This document shows positions 1 through 9,765 of a DNA stretch of 64,000 bases, piece after piece. The DNA lies in NCBI RefSeq assembly GCF_009725755.1, contig NZ_WNIJ01000002.1, forward strand, positions 62,001 to 126,000, written 5' to 3'. The number at the start of each line of letters is the position of its first letter. The first letter of the stretch is position 1. The notes beneath the pieces were generated by a model. The model did not search any database, was not told the origin of the DNA, and saw nothing but the letters and a program-made list of their open reading frames with translations. Source of the stretch: Bombella sp. ESL0385. Lineage in GTDB: Bacteria > Pseudomonadota > Alphaproteobacteria > Acetobacterales > Acetobacteraceae. The position numbers and the translations under genes were made by a program.

Positions 1-18
1 CATTTGGAGGATGGCTAA
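1..18 (+). CDS. 3' end of an upstream gene, possibly lptG
   Basis: Only the last five codons and a TAA are present, reading HLEDG-stop. The TAA overlaps the lptD ATG as TAATG, which is typical of translational coupling. In many alphaproteobacteria the gene before lptD is the LPS permease gene lptG, so that is the likely identity, but five residues cannot prove it. Confidence 0.3.
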   Translation, partial: HLEDG

Positions 19-2471
19 TGCCACTGTCTGCTGACTTTCCGTTACGCGCTGGGCCATTACAGGCTAAGCCACACCGTGTTGGAAAGCCCTGGTCGCTGCT
101 AAGCCAAGCCCTCGCCGGGAGTGCGCTAGGGGCCTTTTTGCAAATTGTTCCCGCCACAGCCGCTCCTACAACCATCCCCGCGCAGCAGCCCCCACAAGAT
201 ACACAAAAGACTCCCTCTAACGCGCCAAAACCACCTGCTAATGCTCGCCCTCTCCCCGCAGGTACACCGCCCAACCTATCCTCCAATGGCGGCGTGTCAG
301 ACTCTGAGCCTGTTACTTACCTCGCCAACCATGAGAGCTATGATAAAACAGGCCTTCTTGTCTTAAAAGGCAATGTCCGTATTTGGCAGGGTGGCCAAGC
401 TATGCGGGCTGATAAGGTTATTTACGACCGCGCTGCTGGTACAATCACAGCACTTCATCATGTCGCGCTCACCCAACCAGATGGCACAATTGCTTATACA
501 GAGCGGGCCGAGTTCTCCCACGGAATGAAGGATGGTGTTAGCACGGCCTCTTATGCCCGTATGAAAAATAATGTCAAAATATCCAGCAGCGGGACGCGGC
601 GTAACAATGGCCGCGTGACAGATTTCTCCAACGCTGTTTATACAGCCTGCCCTGTTTGCGCACAGCATCCCGAGCGAGCACCTTTTTGGTCCATAACGGC
701 GCGTAATGCGACACAAGATAAAGATAATCAAAATCTTGAGTTTAATCATGCGTGGTTACGTATCTTAGGGGTGCCTGTCGCCTATTTCCCCTACTTGCCG
801 ATTACTGACCCCAGCTCAAAACGTCATAGTGGGTTTCTTAATTTCTATGCGAAACCCCATGACCATTATCTTGGTACGGTCTTTAGCATCCCTTATTTTT
901 GGGTAATTGATGGCCATCAAGACGCTACTTTTACGCCCCTTGTAGGGACAAAATCCGGACCTCAATTAACAGTTAATTACCGCAATCGCTTCAATAACGG
1001 TTATTTAAACCTCACCGGTGCTGTCGCTTACGACTCACTACGTAACCAACCTTTCTATAATGCCTTTGGTGAGCCCAGCTATGGTGGGAAGGAGCATGGT
1101 GCCCAAGCCTATATTGCAGGCCGAGGCGAATTTAACCTCTCACCTCATTGGCGCGTTGGGTTTAATGCTAACCGTACAACAGCAGCAAACTATATGCGTG
1201 ACTATAGTGTGCCGGGATATGGTAGTGATGCGCTCAATACCAATGCCTATTTAGAGGGCTTTGGTGTTGGCTCCTACCTACGCTTAGATACCCAGATTTA
1301 TCAGGGTCTTAACCAAGGTATTATTAACAATAAGGACCTCCCCTACTCCCTCCCTCGTTTTACATATGACTTCCAAGGTGAGCCAGATGCTTTAGGCGGG
1401 CGTCTCACAGTCCATACGACCGATTTTGTCATTCTGCGCGATCGCGGTGCAAATGACCAACGCGGGGAGCTTGCCTTCCAATGGGATCGCCCTTGGACCA
1501 ATAATTGGGGCCAGCAATGGGTTTTAACCGCCCGTGTTGATTCTATGGTGTATCATGCCACGCGTATGCATGAGCAACCTCTCTATGAGAAATCTGGATC
1601 GCATGTAAGTGGGCAAGTCCAACCAACCCTTGCATTAAAGATGAACTGGCCTTTCCTCCGCAGCTTTGCCAAAGGCCATGCCACGCAGATTTTTGAGCCT
1701 ATCATTCAGCTGATTGCTGCCCCCAACACAGGCAGTGCTCTGCATCGACAACTCCCTAATGAGGATAGCTTCGCTTACGAGTTTACTGATGCGACACTTT
1801 TCTCCCTCAATCGTTATATGGGGACGGACAGGCTTGATGGTGGCTTACGCGCCAATGTAGGCCTGCATCAAAATTGGAGCTGGAATGGCCGCTCAGTGGA
1901 TGTTCTCATTGGGGAAAGCTTCATCCAGCATCCCAACCGTGGGGGGCCGGCTTATATGCGCTATTCCGGCGTTAATCATACATTCTCCGACCCTGTCGGC
2001 CGCATTCAGATGACGCCCTCTCGCTTTGTTGATGTCACAGCGCGCGGGCGCTTTAACCCTTATAGTAAACATTTTGACTATGGTGAGGGGCTCGTCTCGG
2101 CGGGGATACCCATCTTCCGTGTCATGGCAGGCTATGTGTATGAGCCTAGAACCCCTTATTACTATTACTATACCCCACGCACGAACCGCATGGACCAGTC
2201 TCGCGTTAACAACCCCTTCCTTGGTAAAGTCAGCGAGCTTACCGGCGGAGTGACTGGGCGATGGAAAGAATATTCCTTCGCTTATTACACGCGCCGTAGC
2301 ATTGCCCGTAAGCAATTTGTGGCAAATGGGGGCACAGTTGGGTATTCTAATGAATGTTTCACCCTCAATGTTTACGCCTCACGTCAGAACACCTATATCG
2401 GCGGTCGGCGGCCTAACGTAACGGTTGGCTTCAGCGTCACGTTCAATTCTCTTGGTACCTTCGGAAACTAA
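18..2471 (+). CDS. lptD: LPS-assembly outer membrane protein LptD
   Basis: LptD is the outer-membrane beta-barrel that, with the lipoprotein LptE, inserts lipopolysaccharide into the outer leaflet. The 817-residue product begins with a basic, hydrophobic leader ending near Ala49. A proline-rich linker follows, then an LptA/OstA-like periplasmic domain (about residues 95-210) and a long C-terminal barrel rich in aromatic and alternating residues. Cys211 and Cys214 form a CxxC pair and Cys780 lies near the C-terminus; the family uses inter-domain disulfides, so these are candidates. The start is supported by TGGAGG at 5-10 and by the TAATG overlap with the upstream gene. surA follows within 7 bases, so assembly factor and chaperone are probably co-transcribed. 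Confidence 0.93.
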   Translation: MPLSADFPLRAGPLQAKPHRVGKPWSLLSQALAGSALGAFLQIVPATAAPTTIPAQQPPQDTQKTPSNAPKPPANARPLPAGTPPNLSSNGGVSDSEPVTYLANHESYDKTGLLVLKGNVRIWQGGQAMRADKVIYDRAAGTITALHHVALTQPDGTIAYTERAEFSHGMKDGVSTASYARMKNNVKISSSGTRRNNGRVTDFSNAVYTACPVCAQHPERAPFWSITARNATQDKDNQNLEFNHAWLRILGVPVAYFPYLPITDPSSKRHSGFLNFYAKPHDHYLGTVFSIPYFWVIDGHQDATFTPLVGTKSGPQLTVNYRNRFNNGYLNLTGAVAYDSLRNQPFYNAFGEPSYGGKEHGAQAYIAGRGEFNLSPHWRVGFNANRTTAANYMRDYSVPGYGSDALNTNAYLEGFGVGSYLRLDTQIYQGLNQGIINNKDLPYSLPRFTYDFQGEPDALGGRLTVHTTDFVILRDRGANDQRGELAFQWDRPWTNNWGQQWVLTARVDSMVYHATRMHEQPLYEKSGSHVSGQVQPTLALKMNWPFLRSFAKGHATQIFEPIIQLIAAPNTGSALHRQLPNEDSFAYEFTDATLFSLNRYMGTDRLDGGLRANVGLHQNWSWNGRSVDVLIGESFIQHPNRGGPAYMRYSGVNHTFSDPVGRIQMTPSRFVDVTARGRFNPYSKHFDYGEGLVSAGIPIFRVMAGYVYEPRTPYYYYYTPRTNRMDQSRVNNPFLGKVSELTGGVTGRWKEYSFAYYTRRSIARKQFVANGGTVGYSNECFTLNVYASRQNTYIGGRRPNVTVGFSVTFNSLGTFGN

Positions 2472-2478
2472 TCTGGTT

Positions 2479-3846
2479 ATGGCTTTTTACTCTCGTCTCT
2501 CGCGCGTTGCACTATTTTCCCTAACAACATGCACCGCCCTTATGGTCGGAGGGCAGGCAATGGCGAAATCGCATATCCCAGCCGCCACCCCTCATGAACA
2601 TGGAAAAGCAGCAAATACCCCCGCTACGGAAGACCAGATTATTATCATCGTGAATGGGCAAATCCTCACCCAACGCGATGTTGAAGACCGCGCTCGGCTT
2701 TTTGTCATCTCCACCGGTCTGACCCCTAATGCAGAAGTTATGGAGCGTCTACGTGGGCAGCTCATCCAGCAGCTCATTAACGAGCGGCTGAAAATGCAGG
2801 AAATCCTCCGCCGGCACATCAATGTCGAACCGGAGCAAATTGCCGAAGCCATCCGCACCATCGAGACACGCAATGGCATGCCAGAAAACGCCCTTCGCAA
2901 CCGGCTTAAAGCTGATGGCGTATCTCTTACAACCTTAATCGACCAAATCCGCGTCCAAATTGGCTGGATGCAAGTACTGCGTGAGGAGCTCGGGACACGC
3001 AGCCGCGTTACACCACTGCAAATCACCCAGCGTGAAGAAGCTCTGCAACGCGAGGCTGGACGACCGCAATATCTCATCAGCGAGATCTTCGTCCCTGTGA
3101 ATGACCCTCGCCATGACGCTACAGAGCTGGCCTTTACCCAAACTATCATCAATCAACTGCGTAATGGGGCTCCGTTTGCGATTGTAGCGGCGCAGTTCTC
3201 CCAAGACCAATCCGCCCTACAAGGCGGCTCTCGCGGTTGGATGCAGGAAGATAATATCGAGCCAGAAGTCCTCCCTATCGTTCAAAAAATGCCGGAGAAT
3301 GCTATCTCTAACCCTATTAAAGTACCGGGGGGCTATGAGATTGTGACTGTTCTGGACCGCCGGACGATTGGTAAGCAAATGGGCACAATCCTCAATATGC
3401 GGCAGGCCTTCTTCCCCTTCAGCACTCAGCTAGACCCCTCCAACCCCACGGACCAACAAAAACTCGCTTTGCAGAAAGCGATTCATGAATCACAGACCAT
3501 CAAAACATGCGAGGAGATGGAGGCTCTCAACACCTCATTGGGCAATAGCCGCCCTAGCAATCCGGGTTTACAAGTTGAGGAGCGTCTCGCCCCCCAAATG
3601 AAGGCTGTTGTTGATAAAATCGCCACGGGCCATTCATCCCACCCTCTTGTCGCCCCAGATGGCATTGCTTTGCTCATGGTCTGCTCTCGCGAGCAACGCA
3701 ACCTTGCCCAGCAAACTCCTGGTCAAATTGCGGACCAGTTGATGAATGAGCGTGTTGAGCAAGCCTCCCAGCAGCTCCAACGCGCATTACGCCGGACAGC
3801 TATCATCAAAATCCGCCCGGCGGCTAAAACTGTCCTCGCTCCTTGA
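2479..3846 (+). CDS. surA: periplasmic chaperone / peptidyl-prolyl isomerase SurA
   Basis: SurA escorts unfolded outer-membrane proteins, LptD among them, across the periplasm. From the ATG at 2479 the product is 455 residues with a clean signal peptide (basic start, hydrophobic core, likely cleavage after AMA at residue 29). An in-frame extension back to 2425 would bury that signal and lies inside lptD, so 2479 is preferred. A SurA N-terminal chaperone region is followed by one parvulin domain (about residues 195-292, with the GGSRGW and GGYEIV motifs) and a C-terminal segment. Only one clear parvulin repeat is visible. The stop overlaps the rsmA start as TGATG, implying coupled translation. 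Confidence 0.9.
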   Translation: MAFYSRLSRVALFSLTTCTALMVGGQAMAKSHIPAATPHEHGKAANTPATEDQIIIIVNGQILTQRDVEDRARLFVISTGLTPNAEVMERLRGQLIQQLINERLKMQEILRRHINVEPEQIAEAIRTIETRNGMPENALRNRLKADGVSLTTLIDQIRVQIGWMQVLREELGTRSRVTPLQITQREEALQREAGRPQYLISEIFVPVNDPRHDATELAFTQTIINQLRNGAPFAIVAAQFSQDQSALQGGSRGWMQEDNIEPEVLPIVQKMPENAISNPIKVPGGYEIVTVLDRRTIGKQMGTILNMRQAFFPFSTQLDPSNPTDQQKLALQKAIHESQTIKTCEEMEALNTSLGNSRPSNPGLQVEERLAPQMKAVVDKIATGHSSHPLVAPDGIALLMVCSREQRNLAQQTPGQIADQLMNERVEQASQQLQRALRRTAIIKIRPAAKTVLAP

Positions 3847-4688
3847 TGGCAGTACCAACCGCGCTCCCTTCCTTACGCGAGAGCATCCGCCATCATGGGT
3901 TGGATGCTCTTAAATCGCTAGGGCAACATTTTTTGCTCGACCCGACCCTTTGTATGCGTATTGCGGCTTTGGGGGGTAACCTCGCCAAAACGCATGTTAT
4001 AGAGGTAGGCCCCGGCCCCGGTGGGCTGACCCGTGCGTTGCTAGACTCCAACGCACAAAGTGTTCATGCTGTAGAGATTGACCGCCGCGCTTGGCCTCTC
4101 CTTGAGGAACTACAGGCCCATTATCCTGAGCAGCTACATATTGTCCGGCAAGATGCCCTAAAGCTAGATGCTACCCAGCTTACCCCCGCACCACGGCAAA
4201 TTATCGCTAACTTACCCTATAATGTCGCCACACCCCTTTTGGTAAATTGGCTACGCCAAGCCGCGCAATGGTCACGCATGGTCTTGATGTTCCAAAAAGA
4301 GGTCGCAGAGCGCATTTGCGCCGCGCCGGGCAGTGCCGCTTATGGGCGGTTAGCCGTACTCGCCCAATGGTGCGCAGAATGTTCCATCGCGCTGACATTG
4401 CCGCCGGGGGCCTTCTCCCCTCCGCCAAAGGTTCATTCTGCTGTGGTCCTCATCATCCCCCATGCTGAGCAGCCCGCACCCGCCCTCTTTAAAGCCATGG
4501 AGCAAGTAACGGCTGCTGCCTTCGGCCAACGGCGCAAAATGCTACGGGCGGCTCTCAAACCCATCAAAGGGAGCATCTTGCTAGAAGAAGCAGGCATCGA
4601 CCCAACACGCCGGGCCGAAACCCTCACCATTGCCGAGTTTGACACACTCGCCCGCTGCCATTTACGCCAGCAACAAGGCCCCTCCTAA
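3846..4688 (+). CDS. rsmA: 16S rRNA (adenine1518/1519-N6)-dimethyltransferase RsmA
   Basis: RsmA (KsgA) dimethylates two adjacent adenines in the terminal helix of 16S rRNA late in 30S assembly, using S-adenosylmethionine. The 280-residue product has the family opener GQHFLLD at 26-32, a SAM-binding VGPGPGGLT loop near residue 54 and the catalytic NLPY at 122-125. The ATG at 3846 overlaps the surA stop; a TTG one codon earlier is less likely. pdxA is often found between surA and rsmA in proteobacteria and is missing here. Confidence 0.95.
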   Translation: MAVPTALPSLRESIRHHGLDALKSLGQHFLLDPTLCMRIAALGGNLAKTHVIEVGPGPGGLTRALLDSNAQSVHAVEIDRRAWPLLEELQAHYPEQLHIVRQDALKLDATQLTPAPRQIIANLPYNVATPLLVNWLRQAAQWSRMVLMFQKEVAERICAAPGSAAYGRLAVLAQWCAECSIALTLPPGAFSPPPKVHSAVVLIIPHAEQPAPALFKAMEQVTAAAFGQRRKMLRAALKPIKGSILLEEAGIDPTRRAETLTIAEFDTLARCHLRQQQGPS

Positions 4689-4704
4689 ACCGGAGGGCAC
4701 GCGC

Positions 4705-5955
4705 TTAAGCCTCGTCCTTTGCTCGCTGGGCTTGCTCGGCTACAAACATATAATCCCGCGTAAGAGGCACGGCTTCAATATCCCGTGTGATTTGAAGTTG
4801 AAAGTTCATATGGCCTTGAATGCGGAAAGCAAGCTCACTGGCGAGCAAATAAAGCTCGAACATCCGCACAAAACGCTCATCATATAAGGCTCGCACCTTG
4901 TCCTTATTCGTCTCGAAGCGCACACGCCAATGAGCGAGTGTTTTCGCATAATGCAACCGCCAGACCTCACAATCTGTCAGCCACAAGCCTGTCTGCTCCA
5001 ACGCGGCAAGCGTCTCGCTTAAAGCGGGAGAATAACCACCGGGGAAGATATATTTCGTAATCCACGGATTGGTCATACCCGGCCCATCCATCCGCCCGAT
5101 GGAATGAATAACCGCAACACCTTCTGGTCGTAATAACCGCTTGATATGGTTGAAGAAGCTCTCGTACTGCCGTACCCCCACATGCTCGAACATCCCCACG
5201 GAGACGATACGATCAAACTGCCTATTCAGCGTCCGATAATCCAGCAGCTCGAAAGAAACCAAGCCCTCTAGCCCTTCCTCTTTCGCCCGTTGCCGCGCTA
5301 CTTGCAGTTGCTCAACTGAGAGGGTAATGCCCGTTACCTTCACACCGTAATCACGCGCAAGCGTGAGGGCCATCCCACCCCAACCGCAGCCAATATCTAA
5401 GACCTCCAGCCCGGCATGATCGAGCTTCAATTTTGCGGCGATATGACGCTTCTTAGCAATTTGTGCGTCATCTAGCGACATATCATCATGCTCAAAATAA
5501 GCGCAGGAATATTGCCGGTCTTTATCCAAAAACAGCTCATATAAGCTGCCATTCAAATCATAATGATGCGCCACATTTGTACGAGAGCGTTTTAGCGAAT
5601 TAAGAGGGCGCAAAACGCGGCTAACATACCGCAATTTACCACTAATATCCTCACTCAATAGCCCGCCACGCTCAATATTCGGCATGAGCGTCCACATCAC
5701 ATCCTCTAGGGAACAACCATCAGGGACAACCGTCCCATTCATATATTCTTCCCCAAAGGCTAGGGCCGGTTTTAAAGCAAGAGCGCGCTCCGCCGCTGAT
5801 GAGAGGATGCGAATAGCCGACTTACGCCCGGGCTTTTCACCGGGATAATAGCGTTGTGTTCCATCACTGTAAGTGACGGTTAAGCTCCCAAAATAGATGA
5901 ACCGCTTTAGTAAGGCATCAAGAACCGACTTCATCGCGCTATTCCATCCCAACAT
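4705..5955 (-). CDS. cfa: cyclopropane-fatty-acyl-phospholipid synthase
   Basis: This enzyme adds a methylene group from S-adenosylmethionine across the double bond of unsaturated membrane phospholipid acyl chains, usually as an acid or stationary-phase adaptation. The 416-residue product carries the SAM motif VLDIGCGWGG near residue 185, a downstream FEHVG motif and the C-terminal YxxFxRMFxLYL-like region typical of the family. An N-terminal domain of about 120 residues precedes the methyltransferase fold, as is usual. The start could instead be the ATG at 5934, since neither site has a strong ribosome-binding site. It converges on rsmA with only 16 bases between the stops and no obvious terminator. 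Confidence 0.9.
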   Translation of the reverse strand: MLGWNSAMKSVLDALLKRFIYFGSLTVTYSDGTQRYYPGEKPGRKSAIRILSSAAERALALKPALAFGEEYMNGTVVPDGCSLEDVMWTLMPNIERGGLLSEDISGKLRYVSRVLRPLNSLKRSRTNVAHHYDLNGSLYELFLDKDRQYSCAYFEHDDMSLDDAQIAKKRHIAAKLKLDHAGLEVLDIGCGWGGMALTLARDYGVKVTGITLSVEQLQVARQRAKEEGLEGLVSFELLDYRTLNRQFDRIVSVGMFEHVGVRQYESFFNHIKRLLRPEGVAVIHSIGRMDGPGMTNPWITKYIFPGGYSPALSETLAALEQTGLWLTDCEVWRLHYAKTLAHWRVRFETNKDKVRALYDERFVRMFELYLLASELAFRIQGHMNFQLQITRDIEAVPLTRDYMFVAEQAQRAKDEA

Positions 5956-6060
5956 GGCTCAAAATAGGTTTATTTTGTAGGGACCTAATGGCCACCTCTA
6001 GATGCTAATATTTGCACAATATGGGGAGATAACAAGCCCCCCTTATCATCCCCGCGCACT

Positions 6061-6093
6061 AAAAAACCCGGCAGAATGAACTCTGCCGGGTTT
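6061..6093 (-). terminator. intrinsic terminator of the rpsF-rpsR-rplI operon
   Basis: A perfect 12-bp stem (6064-6075 with 6082-6093, containing CCCGGCAGA) surrounds a 6-base loop. On the minus strand it ends in a run of six T. It lies 33 bases after the rplI stop. Confidence 0.9.
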
Positions 6094-6125
6094 CTATAAG
6101 GTCTCTTAAAAGAGCCGAAAGCCTA

Positions 6126-6755
6126 TTAGCCCTCGTGACCTGTGCCCTCTGCCACTTCACCCTGAGCGGCTTTAGCAGCAGCTTCGGCGGCCTCAGCGGC
6201 AGCTTCTTCAGCGGCTTGCTCGGCATGAAGCTCACCAAGGATGTTATCCTCTTCTTCTTCCTGACCGATAACCTCACCGCGTGCCTGACGCTCAGCTTCC
6301 TCCTCAGAGCGTGCCACATTAACAGTCACCTGAATGGACACTTCTGGGTGAAGGATAATGCGTGCCTCTACCAGGCCAAGCACCTTAATGGGCTCATCCA
6401 ACACAACTTGCTGACGGGACACCGTCAAACCAGCTGCTGTAGCAGCGGCTGCAATATCACGCGGGGTAACAGAGCCATAAAGGCTGCCACTATCACCTGC
6501 CTGACGGATCAACGTCACGCTCAAGCCGTGCATACGCTCGGAAAGACGCTCGGCCTCCTCACGCTTACGGATGTTCTGAGCTTCCAGCTGAGCGCGCTCT
6601 GTCTCAAAACGCGCACGGTTAGCCTCTGTTGCACGCAGAGCCTTACCCTTAGGCAACAGGAAGTTACGCGCATAACCCGGCTTCACATGGACGACATCGC
6701 CCATCTGGCCAAGATTTTCCACACGTTGAAGCAGAATCAATGATGTCTGGGACAT
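6126..6755 (-). CDS. rplI: 50S ribosomal protein L9
   Basis: L9 binds 23S rRNA near the base of the L1 stalk and helps maintain reading frame. The N-terminal rRNA-binding domain is clear ([16 protein letters not shown], then the glycine/lysine-rich [14 protein letters not shown]), followed by the connecting helix and the C-terminal domain. At 209 residues it is well above the usual 150 or so: from about residue 160 there is an acidic, then alanine/glutamate-rich tail. It is the last gene of the rpsF-rpsR-rplI operon, 10 bases after rpsR. Confidence 0.96.
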   Translation of the reverse strand: MSQTSLILLQRVENLGQMGDVVHVKPGYARNFLLPKGKALRATEANRARFETERAQLEAQNIRKREEAERLSERMHGLSVTLIRQAGDSGSLYGSVTPRDIAAAATAAGLTVSRQQVVLDEPIKVLGLVEARIILHPEVSIQVTVNVARSEEEAERQARGEVIGQEEEEDNILGELHAEQAAEEAAAEAAEAAAKAAQGEVAEGTGHEG

Positions 6756-6765
6756 GTCGCGCTCC

Positions 6766-7050
6766 TCAGTTTACAACATAGGGGAGCAGAGCGAGGAAGC
6801 GGGCGCGCTTAATCGCCTGCGCCAGTTCACGCTGCTTTTTAGCCGACACTGCCGTGATGCGGCTGGGGACAATCTTGCCACGCTCGGAAAGGAAGCGGCT
6901 CAGCAAGCGTACATCCTTATAATCGATCTTCGGTGCATTCGCCCCGGAGAACGGGCAGGATTTACGGCGGCGATAGAAAGGACGGCGTGCCCCCACAGCC
7001 AAACGGCGTGTCGCAGGGTTAACGGCCTGTGTCGTGTTTGTTTCTGACAT
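6766..7050 (-). CDS. rpsR: 30S ribosomal protein S18
   Basis: S18 pairs with S6 on the platform of the small subunit. The 94-residue product has the diagnostic core [15 protein letters not shown] followed by [19 protein letters not shown] and ends LALLPYVVN. It starts 6 bases after the rpsF stop and is followed 10 bases later by rplI. Confidence 0.97.
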   Translation of the reverse strand: MSETNTTQAVNPATRRLAVGARRPFYRRRKSCPFSGANAPKIDYKDVRLLSRFLSERGKIVPSRITAVSAKKQRELAQAIKRARFLALLPYVVN

Positions 7051-7056
7051 GCTCTC

Positions 7057-7506
7057 TTACTCCGCTTCATCCTCGTGATCACGCGCCTCGGAAGACTCGT
7101 TCTGACGGCGGCCGCCACGGCCACTCTCATAACGGCCACCGCTGCGGGAACCCCCACGGGCCCCACGCTCACCACCGCGATCATCCTTGCGGGACAGAAT
7201 CGGAGACGGCGTCTCGTCAATCTCATCCACACGCAGCGTCATCAGGCGGAGAACATCCTCGTTCAGGCCCATTTGACGTGTCAGCTCATTCATCGCCTCG
7301 ACCGGGGCTTCAATCCCCAGCAGGACGTAATGGCCCTTACGGTTCTTCTTGATACGATAAGCCAGGGTCCGCAGGCCCCAGAACTCGCGCTTGCGGATTG
7401 TGCCGCCATGCTCGCCAAGAAGTGTTGAGATGGTCTCGACCAAGGCTTCAACCTGAGCCTGAGAGACATCATTACGTGCAATCAACACGGTCTCATAAAG
7501 TGGCAT
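7057..7506 (-). CDS. rpsF: 30S ribosomal protein S6
   Basis: S6 is a platform protein that binds as a dimer with S18. The 149-residue product opens MPLYETVLIARNDVS, has the usual ferredoxin-like core (LAYRIKKNRKGHYVLL) and then a C-terminal tail of about 45 residues rich in Arg, Gly and Ser that ends acidic. The tail is disordered-looking and long for the family. AGGGAG lies 6 bases before the ATG at 7506, marking the first gene of the operon. Confidence 0.96.
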   Translation of the reverse strand: MPLYETVLIARNDVSQAQVEALVETISTLLGEHGGTIRKREFWGLRTLAYRIKKNRKGHYVLLGIEAPVEAMNELTRQMGLNEDVLRLMTLRVDEIDETPSPILSRKDDRGGERGARGGSRSGGRYESGRGGRRQNESSEARDHEDEAE

Positions 7507-7665
7507 GAAAACTCCCTTCGGATAAGGTCAACCCGGACCAACCCAGTGCTGGCCTGAACACACCACCCCTATAGGGCAATGCCGGGTATAGCCGTTGCGC
7601 CGCCATAGCGCACGGCAGGGAAAGCGGCCTTAGACCATAAAAACCGCTTAAAAGCAAGTGACGAC

Positions 7666-9615
7666 TTAATCATCCAAGAAGGAACGTAGCTTACGGCTAC
7701 GGCTTGGGTGCTTCAACTTACGCAGAGCTTTCGCCTCAATTTGGCGGATACGCTCACGCGTCACGTTAAACTGTTGACCGACTTCTTCCAGCGTATGGTC
7801 AGTGTTCATACCAATACCGAAGCGCATACGCAGCACACGTTCCTCACGCGGGGTCAAAGATGCCAGAACGCGCGTTGTGGCCTCCCGCAAGTTTGTTTGA
7901 ATCGCTGCATCTAGCGGGATAACGGCTGTTTTATCCTCAATAAAATCACCGAGATGGCTATCTTCCTCATCCCCAATGGGGGTCTCAAGAGAAATCGGCT
8001 CTTTAGCGATCTTGAGGACCTTCCGCACCTTCTCCAGCGGCATGCCAAGCTTCTCGGCTAACTCCTCCGGGGCAGGCTCACGGCCAATCTCATGGAGCAT
8101 CTGCCGTGATGTCCGCACCAACTTGTTGATCGTCTCAATCATATGGACAGGGATGCGGATGGTCTTGGCTTGGTCAGCAATAGAGCGTGTAATCGCCTGC
8201 CGAATCCACCATGTGGCATAGGTGGAGAACTTATAACCACGGCGATATTCAAACTTATCAACCGCCTTCATCAGCCCGATATTGCCTTCCTGAATCAAAT
8301 CCAAGAACTGCAACCCGCGATTTGTATATTTCTTGGCAATCGAAATCACCAAACGCAGATTAGCCTCAATCATCTCCTTCTTCGCGCGGGTGGAATCACG
8401 CTCCCCACGCGAAATGGTCTGATACACAAGGCGGAACTCACCAACAGGCAACCCTGTTTCTTTAGAGAGAGCAGCGACCTCTCCACGCATTTTCTCAAGT
8501 GTTGAGAGATGCTTGCCGGTCAGAGTCTTCCATCCCTTACCGGTCAGCTGGCAGATGCTCTCTATCCAATCCGGGGCCAACTCATGATGACGATAATGAT
8601 TCATAAAATCCTCACGCGGGATTTTACAACTCTCTGCTAAACGCAGCATCCGCCCCTCAACAGTGTTCAGCTTCTGCACATGAGCTTTAAGGGACTGAAC
8701 TAGCTCCTCAATACGGTTATTATGCAGATGCATCCGCTCCACAAGGGCGACAAGCTCTGTCCGTAGCTTGTTATATTTCTTCTCATCCGTAGCCGAAGCC
8801 TCACGCCCCTCCATCAGAGCAGCGAGACGTTGGCTCTGCATCTTGACCAGCTTTTGATATAGCGGCTCAAAAGCCTCAAACATCAACATAATATCTGGGC
8901 GCAGCTTCTCCTCTAGCGCAGAGAGAGAGAGGCCGCTGCCCTCACCGCCATTACCCTCGCCTTCGCCATCCTCAGCGTCATCCTCGGAATCATCATCGTC
9001 CTCCTCAGAGGTGAGATCCTCCATATCTTCGGGAGATTCGGGGTCGCTTTGGCTGGCCTCAAGGTCAATCACCTCACGCAGAGGCAGCGTTTCATTCTTT
9101 AGCTGTTCATACCACCCTAAAATAGATTGGAAGGTCAGCGGGCTACGGCATAAACCGCCTATCATTTCCCCACGCCCAGCCTCAATGCGCTTGGCAATGG
9201 CAATTTCCCCCTCGCGGGAAAGCAGCTCCACAGCTCCCATCTCGCGCAGATACATCCGCACGGGGTCATCGGTACGGCTTGCTGCTACGGCATCAATATT
9301 ACCGCCCGCATTTTCATCTTCTGCCGAATCTTCAGAGGCAGAGCTGTCGCCTTCCTCGCTATTGCCATCTTCATCCTTATCCGCACTCTCAACGACCTGA
9401 ATCCCCATCTCGGAGAATGCGGCCATAATGTCCTCAATCTGCTCAGAGGACATCTTATCCTGTGGGAGGACAGCATTAAGTTCATCAAATGTGATGTGCC
9501 CGCCAGCGCGCCCTTTAGCAATCAGCTTCTTAACAGCGACAGACTGCACATCAAGCGGAGAGCTATCTTGCTCTGGTGCATTCCGGTCTGATCCAGAGGC
9601 TGATTTGATGGCCAT
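7666..9615 (-). CDS. rpoD: RNA polymerase primary sigma factor RpoD (sigma-70)
   Basis: This housekeeping sigma factor recognises -35 and -10 promoter elements. From the ATG at 9615 (GGAGAG five bases upstream, protein MAIKSASG...) it is 649 residues; an in-frame extension to 9687 lacks a ribosome-binding site and looks non-coding. Region 1.1 lies at the N-terminus, region 1.2 ([11 protein letters not shown]) near 115, then a very acidic non-conserved insert, region 2 (about 415-490, with [16 protein letters not shown] and the [13 protein letters not shown] recognition helix), region 3, and region 4 with [17 protein letters not shown] near the end. dnaG lies upstream on the same strand, as in the classical macromolecular synthesis operon, though rpsU is not here. 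Confidence 0.96.
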   Translation of the reverse strand: MAIKSASGSDRNAPEQDSSPLDVQSVAVKKLIAKGRAGGHITFDELNAVLPQDKMSSEQIEDIMAAFSEMGIQVVESADKDEDGNSEEGDSSASEDSAEDENAGGNIDAVAASRTDDPVRMYLREMGAVELLSREGEIAIAKRIEAGRGEMIGGLCRSPLTFQSILGWYEQLKNETLPLREVIDLEASQSDPESPEDMEDLTSEEDDDDSEDDAEDGEGEGNGGEGSGLSLSALEEKLRPDIMLMFEAFEPLYQKLVKMQSQRLAALMEGREASATDEKKYNKLRTELVALVERMHLHNNRIEELVQSLKAHVQKLNTVEGRMLRLAESCKIPREDFMNHYRHHELAPDWIESICQLTGKGWKTLTGKHLSTLEKMRGEVAALSKETGLPVGEFRLVYQTISRGERDSTRAKKEMIEANLRLVISIAKKYTNRGLQFLDLIQEGNIGLMKAVDKFEYRRGYKFSTYATWWIRQAITRSIADQAKTIRIPVHMIETINKLVRTSRQMLHEIGREPAPEELAEKLGMPLEKVRKVLKIAKEPISLETPIGDEEDSHLGDFIEDKTAVIPLDAAIQTNLREATTRVLASLTPREERVLRMRFGIGMNTDHTLEEVGQQFNVTRERIRQIEAKALRKLKHPSRSRKLRSFLDD

Positions 9616-9765
9616 GCGTCTCTCCGTCAACTTTACTCGTAAAGCCAGTAATGGGGCAGCATGGAATTGGTTAATCCTGCTCCCCAAGTCAAGGACTGAA
9701 CACGAGAAACTTACAATTCCTTGTTCTATTCAGCCATTTTTGGCTCTTCTACCATATAAACTGCA

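Noticed and set aside
7507-7620. S6:S18 autoregulatory RNA motif in the rpsF leader
   Set aside because: The leader can form short stems and has GG-CCG-rich parts, but I could not fold it into the known motif with certainty.
9616-9687. N-terminal extension of RpoD by 24 residues
   Set aside because: There is no ribosome-binding site for the upstream start, while ATG 9615 has GGAGAG five bases before it and gives the usual MAIK-type N-terminus.
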